Shown here one piece after another: positions 20,707 to 27,566 of a stretch of 64,000 nt of DNA. Numbering within the stretch: the stretch's first letter is position 1; each line of letters begins with the position of its first letter. The stretch is from Chrysogorgia sp. JL179-B06 (lineage: Eukaryota > Cnidaria > Anthozoa > Scleralcyonacea > Chrysogorgiidae). Location of the stretch: positions 62,001-126,000 of the forward strand of contig JAYKKM010000144.1 of the NCBI GenBank assembly GCA_035772405.1, written 5' to 3'. A model generated the notes under the pieces. It ran no database searches, had not been told where the DNA came from, and was given only the letters and a program-made list of their open reading frames with translations. Made by a program: the position numbers and the translations under genes.

Positions 20707-22188
20707 ATGCAGAAAGCCCTTCATGAGTACTATGGAAAGTATTACAAACGTGTGATGGCGAACACATCAAAGGCTACACACGATGCAAAGGCAGACCTCA
20801 TCAAAAAGTATCCTCACGCCACTTTAAGCAAATTTGAGTTCTATCCAAATATTTCAAAAGACGGTAAGATCATGAGTGTTGACATATATTTCAGAAACAA
20901 CGACATCCTCAGCACGGACATAACCAGCACAACCTTCAAAAATGATAAAAGCATGTGGAAGTGGTTGCACAACAGCAAGTTCCCAATAATATGGCAAGGT
21001 GGTGGAACTATCCAACCACTGCCAAAAGGTCATAAAAACCATTGGGGACTTTGGGATGGTTACCCAACAGAAAACGTGTTAAATTATCCAGTGAATAACT
21101 TTAAAGTCTTTGTTAACCAAAATAGCTACTTCATGTCAAAGCTACCAGTCTTGCGAGTCACCACGTCAAAGACAAAATCAGAGTGGGACGACAACGAATC
21201 TTACTACCGCGTTGTGTTTGCGACGTATTGCGCGAGTTTCTGTTGTGGGGTGTCATTGCAACATTTATCAGTGTCACAAGAAGTTCACCCTGTGGTCACA
21301 AGCGTGATGAGATTTCATTTGTACTTCACCATTAGGAGACTTCTCAGAAGAATGGAAGGTGGTGAGACCATGAAATCGATAAGTAGAGAATTTAACGCTT
21401 CCGAATTGTATGGTAAGATTTCCAAGATTCCCAGAAGGCACTACTACCAGAATAAAGTCCTGAGTGATGGTACAACAGGTGAATCCAGAGTCTTCACACT
21501 CAACGACGTTCAGAACGATTACAAACGATACGTCGCGCGATTGTCAGACGGTTTTACCAACATTGGACTGCAATATCTAAATCAAAGCATAGAAGCCTTT
21601 GTGTACTCCACACTTGGTGCGCAAGCGAGAACACGTGTATCGGTCGTTGGTGGTTCTGCAGGAAGTCTAGAAACCCAACAAGAATTCCGCAAGTTGTTTT
21701 CTGACAGTGTTATTCAGTATGACGTGTCGACATGGATTCTCAACATGAACAAATCGATTAGAGACACCAACGTTGTCCAAAATCTTGCAGTGTCACCAAG
21801 TACATGGTTAATGCCGAGTAACCTAGTGATTCTCAAGAATAAAATCGCTGGGTACAACAACTTATTAAAGATTGCTACAGAGTCCATGAAATTTGGGGTG
21901 AACACTAGCTTGAATGCAACAACACCAACAATTACGGCTAAAAAAGTCCACCAAGAAAATGTGGTGACTCACTCATTAGTAGTACCAACGACCGTGAAGA
22001 AAAAAGCTCACCAAGAAAGTGTGGTGGTACCAACGACTGTGGCTAAAAAAGTTTACCAAGAAAGTGCGGCACCACTTCCCATGAGAAAAGCACTTCCCAC
22101 AAGTAAGTCAGACACGACAACGTTGGCGATAATCTTAGGGTTCTCAGCAGTCTCTGGCTATCTACTAACTAAATACACCTTGAAGTAG
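20707..22188 (+). CDS. hypothetical protein with C-terminal membrane anchor
   Basis: A protein of 493 residues of unknown function. It opens with a lysine-rich helical region and has a tryptophan-rich stretch (WKWLHNS, NHWGLW) at 84-116. A cysteine cluster ASFCCG lies at 176-181 and a basic FTIRRLLRRM at 207-216. The most conserved block is VVGGSAGSLETQQEFRK, shared nearly word for word with element 2. A linker at ~415-465 contains degenerate repeats around HQE, followed by a single membrane segment at ~473-490, so the bulk would sit on one face of a membrane. It is divergent from the penton-like gene and upstream of the fibre-like gene, separated from it by 2 bp. An H112 to C180 spacing resembles the adenovirus-type protease, but other residues do not support that. 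Confidence 0.75.
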   Translation: MQKALHEYYGKYYKRVMANTSKATHDAKADLIKKYPHATLSKFEFYPNISKDGKIMSVDIYFRNNDILSTDITSTTFKNDKSMWKWLHNSKFPIIWQGGGTIQPLPKGHKNHWGLWDGYPTENVLNYPVNNFKVFVNQNSYFMSKLPVLRVTTSKTKSEWDDNESYYRVVFATYCASFCCGVSLQHLSVSQEVHPVVTSVMRFHLYFTIRRLLRRMEGGETMKSISREFNASELYGKISKIPRRHYYQNKVLSDGTTGESRVFTLNDVQNDYKRYVARLSDGFTNIGLQYLNQSIEAFVYSTLGAQARTRVSVVGGSAGSLETQQEFRKLFSDSVIQYDVSTWILNMNKSIRDTNVVQNLAVSPSTWLMPSNLVILKNKIAGYNNLLKIATESMKFGVNTSLNATTPTITAKKVHQENVVTHSLVVPTTVKKKAHQESVVVPTTVAKKVYQESAAPLPMRKALPTSKSDTTTLAIILGFSAVSGYLLTKYTLK

Positions 22189-22190
22189 TA

Positions 22191-23141
22191 ATGAGTCTAA
22201 ACTATGGGTATGAGTCTGACGACCCTCACGATAAAATACTAAAGAGAACGAAAAGGCATCTGGACGAAGATCCTAAATTAAGCGCGACCGGTGGGAGGAT
22301 GTCTGGAATAATAGACATGCAAGGCTCAGCGATAAAAAACGTAGCAGACCCAGTCGATGACTCAGATGCCACGAATAAAAGGACTCTAGAGCAACTACTA
22401 TCAGGTTTCCTCAAGAGCCAGTCCTACAACATTGTGCTCGACTTCAACGTTAGCACACACGCCTTGAAAAACGTGGAATTTCACACCAATGGTTCAAACA
22501 AAGTGAAAGCCATTGGTGAAACAAGTAAATTAGTGCAAAACAACTCAACTTATGGTCCTATTGTCGGCATCAGCAGTGTAAGCCAAAGTTTTCTGTCCCC
22601 TGTGCTAACACCAATCCCACTTGAGTCAGGTCTCCATTTTAATTGCCCTAGTATGCAATGGTGTGATCTTTCCATTTTTGTTGTGGTGAGGTTACCTACT
22701 CGCACCGCTGGATCAAATTGGGAGACAATTATATCAAACGACGACGGTCAGTGGGATAAGTTCATAGGGTACAAGACTGGTATGACTAATGGACTCGCAT
22801 ATGGTGGTAGCATCCCAGCAATGGAGAGCATATGCACTATTCCGAGTGGTGTTGACCTCACAAAAATGCATATGATATCAATACATTGGCAAATGAGCAA
22901 TTCACATGTCAGGGTCAACAACGTTAAGTCAACCGACTCAGACTTCGTAGCGAATATGGGGAAGATAGGCACACCCTATGGAACAATTTTTGGAATACAC
23001 CGACCAAGAATACCACTCGCACCTTATGCGTACCCATCGTTGATAGAATTCTACGGTGTGAGAATCGTGAGTGGCTACATGACGAACCGAGACATCATAA
23101 TCATGGGTGGAGAGATGATGAAGGAATATGGTATAAAGTAA
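22191..23141 (+). CDS. fibre-like protein with phage-tail-fibre-type N-terminal repeat
   Basis: A protein of 316 residues. Residues ~34-66 (GGRMSGIIDMQGSAIKNV, then DPVDDSDATNKR) match the repeat typical of tail-fibre and collar proteins of phages and some large viruses (GGxMxGxIdM..ItnlxdP..DtDAvnK). The C-terminal ~200 residues are strand-rich with a concanavalin/LamG-like flavour (SIFVVVRL, MISIHW, YPSLIEFYGVRIVSG). By analogy this is a receptor- or glycan-binding spike. Element 2 has a full-length homologue. It lies in the + strand row with 2-bp spacing to the preceding gene. The fold and the ligand are inferred. Confidence 0.7.
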   Translation: MSLNYGYESDDPHDKILKRTKRHLDEDPKLSATGGRMSGIIDMQGSAIKNVADPVDDSDATNKRTLEQLLSGFLKSQSYNIVLDFNVSTHALKNVEFHTNGSNKVKAIGETSKLVQNNSTYGPIVGISSVSQSFLSPVLTPIPLESGLHFNCPSMQWCDLSIFVVVRLPTRTAGSNWETIISNDDGQWDKFIGYKTGMTNGLAYGGSIPAMESICTIPSGVDLTKMHMISIHWQMSNSHVRVNNVKSTDSDFVANMGKIGTPYGTIFGIHRPRIPLAPYAYPSLIEFYGVRIVSGYMTNRDIIIMGGEMMKEYGIK

Positions 23142-23348
23142 ATGGGAGCATGTATTTCGAGACCTCATGAAATATATAAAATAAATAAGACGACTGATCA
23201 CATGTTCAAAGCTGGTGGGTCATTTGGTCGCGGTGACGTTACTCTCGAGCTCCACGCTGAGATTGGTATGAGGTCTAAAAAGACTTACGGCAAACCTATT
23301 ATGTTACCAGAGTCAGACACTGTGGGAGTGGTAGGAGACGTGACTTAA
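23142..23348 (+). CDS. small protein with N-myristoylation-type start
   Basis: A protein of 68 residues starting MGACISRP. Gly2 with Ser6 fits the N-myristoylation consensus, and Cys4 could be palmitoylated. The rest is unrecognised. The ATG abuts the stop of the fibre-like gene, and GGTATAAAGTAA directly precedes it. Element 2 has a different gene at this position. A membrane-attached viral accessory role is inferred. Confidence 0.6.
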   Translation: MGACISRPHEIYKINKTTDHMFKAGGSFGRGDVTLELHAEIGMRSKKTYGKPIMLPESDTVGVVGDVT

Positions 23349-23356
23349 GTTATGTA

Positions 23357-23497
23357 ATGGGTTGGCTTAGAAAACTGGCTCGTAACATTAGAAACTTTTT
23401 CAGACGACGTAGAAAACTGAGGACTAATAAAACACACCTGCTGCATTGGTACACAACAAACCAGATCTATAAAAAACCTGGCACCTATGTCGAGTAG
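23357..23497 (+). CDS. small arginine-rich protein
   Basis: A 46-codon frame, MGWLRKLARNIRNFF followed by an RRRR cluster and then a polar tail ending in YVE. It follows the 68-residue gene by 8 bp and precedes the Bro-N gene. The strong basic charge would suit DNA or RNA condensation or membrane contact. It is supported only by position, reading frame and composition, with no homologue visible in element 2. Confidence 0.45.
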   Translation: MGWLRKLARNIRNFFRRRRKLRTNKTHLLHWYTTNQIYKKPGTYVE

Positions 23498-23505
23498 TTT
23501 TTTTG

Positions 23506-23518
23506 CGGGGCTATAGTA
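23506..23518 (+). promoter_or_regulatory. TATA-like motif abutting a start codon
   Basis: GGCTATAGTA directly precedes the ATG of the Bro-N gene. It is one of the recurring start-proximal TATA-like motifs of both elements. Confidence 0.5.
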
Positions 23519-24280
23519 ATGGCAACCAACTCAGTGCAATTATTCGATGGTCACCAAATCACGACGGTTAATCACAACGGTGAAATATGGTTCAAAGCGA
23601 AAGAAGTCGCGAGCGCTCTAGGTTATGCTAGACCAAAAGATGCAGTTAACGACCATGTCGAACCTGACTGTAGAATGAAGATGGAACAGACCTCGTTTAT
23701 CAACGAACTTGGGGTCTACTCATTAACGTTCTCGAGTAACCTAGAGCGTGCGAAACACTTTGGAAGGTGGGTGCACTCAGAGGTCTTGCCAAGCGTTAAA
23801 AAAAGTTTAGCTGACGTCGGTCTCAAGCACAACCAGTTTAAAATGATCACCGAGTTCGATCTTCATACGAAAGTTGTTGGTTTTCTAAGGAAATACTATC
23901 CAGAAGCTATTTTGATAGCTGCTTGTGGTGAGAATCAAGACACTTCGAGTAAAAGAATAAACTCGTGGAAAAAAGGTTACCAACGTGGAACGCCCGACTT
24001 GATTATTGCCAACGCAAACCGACAGCATAGCGGGCTTGTGATTGAGTTCAAGAATCCAGGTGGCACAGGTAAGACATCTGAAGAGCAGGAGTCTCTACTA
24101 CTCAGATACAAATCCGCTGGTTATCTAACACTCTTGTGCGACTCGTACGACGACGCTATTACCGCGGTAATAAAATATTTCTTTGACATTGGGTTTCAGT
24201 GCTCCCAGTGTTTTCGTAAATTTAAAAATAAATCAGCGTTGAGTAACCATGAGAGACGCTATTGTAAAGAGACTTTTTAG
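23519..24280 (+). CDS. Bro-N domain / PD-(D/E)XK (VRR-NUC-like) nuclease / zinc-finger fusion
   Basis: A protein of 253 residues. Residues ~6-95 are a Bro-N (antirepressor-like) DNA-binding domain with WFKAKEVASALGY. Residues ~110-215 show a restriction-like nuclease core: PD at 159-160, the EFK motif at 176-178 and a downstream Q190, resembling VRR-NUC Holliday-junction nucleases. A C2HC zinc finger lies at 228-249 (CSQC...H...C). Element 2 carries the same three-part architecture. A role in resolving or processing replicating linear DNA is plausible given the terminal palindromes, but is inference. It could also be a defence or competition nuclease. Confidence 0.75.
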   Translation: MATNSVQLFDGHQITTVNHNGEIWFKAKEVASALGYARPKDAVNDHVEPDCRMKMEQTSFINELGVYSLTFSSNLERAKHFGRWVHSEVLPSVKKSLADVGLKHNQFKMITEFDLHTKVVGFLRKYYPEAILIAACGENQDTSSKRINSWKKGYQRGTPDLIIANANRQHSGLVIEFKNPGGTGKTSEEQESLLLRYKSAGYLTLLCDSYDDAITAVIKYFFDIGFQCSQCFRKFKNKSALSNHERRYCKETF

Positions 24281-24515
24281 ACAGCGAGTAGTAAGTCGAA
24301 TTAGCGCTCGTTCTCGTTGTTGAGACGACGTCTGAAGTGACAACTGCTCTAGCGTTTTTAAAAGACGTTTTTAACTTGATAAAAATATCTGCAAAACTTT
24401 CTCTATTTATTTCGCAAACCTTCTGACCACTGTGTGAAAAAATGTTTCTACAGTACATTGGACGCTTCATGTGACCAATGTCTAAATTTAAAAAGTGGGG
24501 TATCCGAGAACACCC
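24281..24515. other. intergenic gap between convergent genes
   Basis: About 235 bp between the 3' ends of the Bro-N and TK genes. No convincing gene is present: one plus frame reads openly across ~130 bp but lacks an ATG. A transcript-end region is expected here. Confidence 0.4.
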
Positions 24516-25088
24516 TTAATTTTGTGTGGAAGGATGATGACGTCTGCACACTGCGCGATATTGCTCAGCACCACCAACGAATGACGGTCCTGGGTTGTGT
24601 CTCCAATTGAATGGCGCTTCAACAGTTGTTCCGTAAGTGTCGCGGCAAACGACGCAATGCGCTTTTAGAAATGTGATGTCGTCTGCCATTGGAAAGAGTG
24701 TGTCGAGTTCACCAAGTCTTTTTAAATGCTCTGTTGTTATGAGACCACAAATAATGACGTGAATGCCGGCTTTAATGTATTCGCGAATAATTGGGAGTAA
24801 CCCAGAGTACCAATGGCCTTCGTCAATTCCGATGACGTCATAATCGGCTATCTCGGAAGAGCTTGGAAGGTTGGTGATTAACTTCGCAGGTAAACTGTCT
24901 GATCCAACAACAATGGTCTGACGATGTGTGGAGAACGCGTGGTCAGTTCGCCTAGTGTCACCTGTGTTGTTCATGTAAAGGACTTTGAGCCCTGACTTAC
25001 TTAACGTGATTAACCTGCGGAGAGTCTCTGTTGTTTTTCCTGCAAACATGGGACCAATCACGATTTCTAGTTTACCAACTTTCTTCAT
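24516..25088 (-). CDS. TK: thymidine kinase (TK1-like)
   Basis: A protein of 190 residues, the normal size for type II thymidine kinases. The P-loop GPMFAGKT is at 12-19, the DEGHW motif at 89-93 supplies the likely catalytic Glu90, and a zinc/lasso region has HCVVC at 144-148 with C181 and H184. The family phosphorylates thymidine to dTMP using ATP, raising nucleotide supply in non-dividing cells, as in several large DNA viruses. It sits on the minus strand inside an otherwise plus-strand arm, paired with the gene at 25117. It is absent from the equivalent region of element 2, so it looks like a recent cargo acquisition. GGTATAGTAACC precedes the ATG. Confidence 0.93.
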   Translation of the reverse strand: MKKVGKLEIVIGPMFAGKTTETLRRLITLSKSGLKVLYMNNTGDTRRTDHAFSTHRQTIVVGSDSLPAKLITNLPSSSEIADYDVIGIDEGHWYSGLLPIIREYIKAGIHVIICGLITTEHLKRLGELDTLFPMADDITFLKAHCVVCRDTYGTTVEAPFNWRHNPGPSFVGGAEQYRAVCRRHHPSTQN

Positions 25089-25103
25089 GGTTACTATACC
25101 CTC
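25089..25103 (-). promoter_or_regulatory. TATA-like motif upstream of TK
   Basis: On the minus strand it reads GGGTATAGTAACC and then ATG. The same GTATAGTAAC occurs upstream of the zinc-ribbon gene of element 2 (just after 59408). Confidence 0.5.
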
Positions 25104-25116
25104 AGAGAAATATTTT

Positions 25117-25812
25117 TTATTGTGGTGGAAACCGTCGTTCCATGTTGAATATCCGCTGGAGCTCTAAGTTTTTAAGATGGGACCTCGAGCTCTCATGTCT
25201 TAAGCGATGCAGTGGGTCGTTGGTGACCACACCGCACGGGTGACAGGTGTACACGTTTTCATCTCTCACAAAGTGTCTGTGGGCAGGCGAGAGTACGTGG
25301 TCCCTGATATCATCCGCACCCAGTATCTCATTGCACCCCACCTTGCAAACGTGAACGTCGCGGTTCGCGGCGAGCTCTAGCCACGCTTTGGCTTTGGTTG
25401 GGCATGGTTTCCACATAAGGGTCGCTAAGAACACTTGGAGGAAGTTACCGAGTAATGTAGCGTTGGACTCACGAGGGTTGTTCAAGTAGACATCACTCGC
25501 TAACATAAGGTATTTGAATGGTGAGTAACACCACACAGGGATTATGCTAGCTAATCTATCAGCAAGCTCGTTGGCTCTTTCCTCCCGAAGATCGATCCAA
25601 GCGTCGAGAAGATGCCTAGTGCGGTTGACCTGAGAGCCAAACCGTTTTGGTAGCTCTCCGTCAGGGTTGAGGTCAAGGAGTGGTGAGCATATTGAGAAGT
25701 ACTCGTTTAAGACCTTGGGTCCAGAGGCGTCTTGTGGGGTAGACACACTGGTAAAGGCCGTTCTAAGCATGTTGGCAATATCTTCTTCGCTAACCTCTCG
25801 GGCTTGAGTCAT
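25117..25812 (-). CDS. double zinc-finger hypothetical protein
   Basis: A protein of 231 residues that I do not recognise. The N-terminal 150 residues are mostly helical and hydrophobic in places. The C-terminus has two zinc-finger-like motifs: C156-x3-C160 with H172/H178, and C190-x2-C193-x12-H206-x5-H212, the latter like matrin/U1-type C2H2 fingers that bind RNA or DNA. It lies 28 bp upstream of TK on the same strand and is likewise missing from element 2, so the pair may form one acquired module. AGTATAACATA abuts the start. Confidence 0.7.
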   Translation of the reverse strand: MTQAREVSEEDIANMLRTAFTSVSTPQDASGPKVLNEYFSICSPLLDLNPDGELPKRFGSQVNRTRHLLDAWIDLREERANELADRLASIIPVWCYSPFKYLMLASDVYLNNPRESNATLLGNFLQVFLATLMWKPCPTKAKAWLELAANRDVHVCKVGCNEILGADDIRDHVLSPAHRHFVRDENVYTCHPCGVVTNDPLHRLRHESSRSHLKNLELQRIFNMERRFPPQ

Positions 25813-25863
25813 TATGTTATACTCCCAGAAAAAATCCTAATTTTTAGCGCGTTTGGTCTGGAA

Positions 25864-25916
25864 CTGTGAGATACCTGTGAGGTCAACTGTGAGACACCTG
25901 TGAGGTCAACTGTGAG
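25864..25916 (+). promoter_or_regulatory. phased CTGTGAG box array
   Basis: Five CTGTGAG boxes start at 25864, 25875, 25887, 25898 and 25910, i.e. spaced 11, 12, 11 and 12 bases, all on one face of the helix. They lie between the divergent genes at 25812 (-) and 25943 (+). The same boxes with the same spacing precede the homologous gene in element 2 (60640-60681). Confidence 0.75.
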
Positions 25917-25942
25917 TAAGATAACACGTGATAGTGTATTAG

Positions 25943-26278
25943 ATGGTTGAAGACTCACAGACGGCTGTCGACGCTAAGATCACAGCTGATGTGAAAAGTG
26001 TTAAGGTGAAGGACCCAAAGCGCGTCGCTGCTGGTAAGAAGTTGGCTGAGATATCGAAAGCTGCGAAAGAAAAAAAAATGCGTGAAATGATAGTCAACGA
26101 AGAACAGGGTGGTGAGTGGAGCTATGGTTACATTGTTGGAACACTTGGTGTTATCATTGCTGGTGCTTCACTATGGTACACAATTAGCAGTGAAAAAGAA
26201 CCTGTGAGTGCTACACCAACACCTGCGTCAGAAAGTCATAGAACTCGTCGTCCAGCGTTAGACACATTTGACTCTTAA
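25943..26278 (+). CDS. small single-span membrane protein with conserved basic motif
   Basis: A protein of 111 residues. A conserved basic helix VKDPKRVAAGKKLAEISKAA at ~21-40 is followed by charged residues and one membrane span at ~62-80 (YIVGTLGVIIAGASLWY), then a polar proline-rich tail. Element 2 encodes a 99-residue homologue with the same order. It is the first gene of a four-gene + strand cassette (111, ~78, 139 and 193 residues) leading to PolB. The phased CTGTGAG boxes lie directly upstream in both elements. Function is unknown; the KDPKRVxAGKxLA pattern is, from memory, common in Polinton-like contexts. Confidence 0.75.
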   Translation: MVEDSQTAVDAKITADVKSVKVKDPKRVAAGKKLAEISKAAKEKKMREMIVNEEQGGEWSYGYIVGTLGVIIAGASLWYTISSEKEPVSATPTPASESHRTRRPALDTFDS

Positions 26279-26299
26279 ACAAAACACACGACAATGTAT

Positions 26300-26536
26300 A
26301 TGACTGCGATCGATCGAAAAGAACTTATGAACGAATTGTACGATGCGCTACTTGTTACGACTGGCGCTGTGGTAGTGAGTATGATTTCTAAAAAGGCTTT
26401 GGGGGAACCATTGGGAACACCAGAGACTGTGAAAGGTACAGTGAAACTTGCTGCAGCTGTTGGTGCAGGAACGTTGTTAGTAAAATGGATGCAATCGAAA
26501 AAGTGGATACCGACAGATCCATTCAAATCAACGTAA
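26300..26536 (+). CDS. small membrane protein (IDRKELMNELYDA family)
   Basis: 78 residues from the preferred Met. An upstream ATG at 26294 would add two residues, but element 2's homologue starts at the equivalent of 26300. The conserved start IDRKELMNELYDA is followed by two hydrophobic helices separated by a PLGTPE turn, and a PTDPFK-type end. This hairpin-like membrane topology is kept in both elements. Function unknown. Confidence 0.75.
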   Translation: MTAIDRKELMNELYDALLVTTGAVVVSMISKKALGEPLGTPETVKGTVKLAAAVGAGTLLVKWMQSKKWIPTDPFKST

Positions 26537-26540
26537 GTTA

Positions 26541-26960
26541 ATGGCGAGTGTTGTGGCTGGAGGGATATTTAATGCAGTGGCTTTTGCAGGCGCTGGCTTT
26601 ATGTTTTCGAAATTTAATCACTCAGGCTATGAAGCTGAGATGAAGAGGCACAACCACGCGTTGGAACAGTTAGCCAGTGCGAAAGAAGTGTGGTATGAAA
26701 ATGAGGTCGCCAAGAAAGATAAGATCCAGCGTTTGCGACAACGGCTCTCTGACGCTAATGCTGACATCAATGACACAAACCACGCGTTGGAAGAACTTAG
26801 AAGCGTAATGACCATTCAGTACAGCGGACGAGTGTTCACTGACCTCCCGAAGATCGCGGATTACTACCAACCGAGTGCGGAAATGAAGGAATACCAATTA
26901 TTGTTTGTTGGTGCGCTAGGTTTGGGTAGTGGAATAGCGGTATGGGTACTAGTTCGGTGA
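26541..26960 (+). CDS. coiled-coil protein with hydrophobic ends
   Basis: A protein of 139 residues. It has an alanine/glycine-rich hydrophobic N-terminus (1-22), a conserved FSKFNHSGYE motif, a long charged coiled coil (~30-90, including LSDANADINDTNHALEELR) and a C-terminal membrane span at ~119-138. The element 2 homologue is 138 residues with a near-identical DANADINDTNHAL core. It follows the previous gene by 4 bp and ACGTAAGTTA precedes the ATG. A scaffold or membrane-bridging role is inferred only. Confidence 0.75.
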   Translation: MASVVAGGIFNAVAFAGAGFMFSKFNHSGYEAEMKRHNHALEQLASAKEVWYENEVAKKDKIQRLRQRLSDANADINDTNHALEELRSVMTIQYSGRVFTDLPKIADYYQPSAEMKEYQLLFVGALGLGSGIAVWVLVR

Positions 26961-26984
26961 AAAAAATGTTGGAGTAGTATAAGA

Positions 26985-27566
26985 GTGATGGACGAACTTA
27001 TGAGGCAGATGAGCTACGGCTACACAATTGACGAAATCGCGAGTGAGACGCAAACTGAGTGTGGAGACACCTTCAGAATTTACTACTGCTCGGATTGTGA
27101 CGTTGTGAAAAACGTAAGTGACTGCGGTGGGTACGCGTGTCCAAAGTGTGGCGACATCGAATGGGGTTACACTCAGAGTTACAGCGACATGAGACTCACG
27201 CGATTAAAAAGCGTTCACAAACGGTCTTGGTGGATGGGGAGGAGACTGCGGAACGTTGTGAAGGGTGAGCACCTTGAGTTGATAAAAGAGGACTTCCTGA
27301 AAGTTGTCAATGTGCTGCACTCATGCAATTTGATCAAGGGTAGAAATGTCAGCAGATATGGATACTACATTATTAGGTTGTGTCATAGAAGACGAGTCAA
27401 GACACTCAAGAAGGTGTCAGACCTCAAAGACGGGAGGGTGAAAGACTTGTTCGACGATAATTTGTTTGGGGTGGTGTACCCAAAACTAGGATGGTGCGAA
27501 AGTGGCGACAATTATTACGACGAGTGGTTTAGGAAAAAAACAAGTGTAGTATATAGAAGCCAATGA
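26985..27566 (+). CDS. zinc-ribbon protein, candidate VLTF3-like late transcription factor
   Basis: A protein of 193 residues. A zinc ribbon is formed by C35/C38 and C52/C55 (YYCSDC...CPKCG), followed by a conserved helical region: HKRSWWMGRRLRNVVKGE, later YGYYIIRLCHRRR, then LGW near the end. The zinc ribbon plus this helical block recalls poxvirus VLTF3-type late transcription factors, known from many double-jelly-roll virus relatives, but I cannot run the profile. The element 2 homologue is 208 residues. AGTAGTATAAGAGTG precedes the ATG, the same AGTAGTATA as the element termini. Its 3' end overlaps the PolB start by 4 bp. Confidence 0.6.
   Translation: MMDELMRQMSYGYTIDEIASETQTECGDTFRIYYCSDCDVVKNVSDCGGYACPKCGDIEWGYTQSYSDMRLTRLKSVHKRSWWMGRRLRNVVKGEHLELIKEDFLKVVNVLHSCNLIKGRNVSRYGYYIIRLCHRRRVKTLKKVSDLKDGRVKDLFDDNLFGVVYPKLGWCESGDNYYDEWFRKKTSVVYRSQ

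Noticed and set aside
24249..24323. 24-codon Arg-rich frame overlapping the Bro-N 3' end
   Set aside because: It is very short, overlaps a real gene, and has no promoter-like motif or homologue; likely chance.
24222..24470. 82-residue minus-strand frame between the Bro-N and TK genes
   Set aside because: It overlaps the Bro-N coding end, lacks the start-proximal motif and has no counterpart in element 2.
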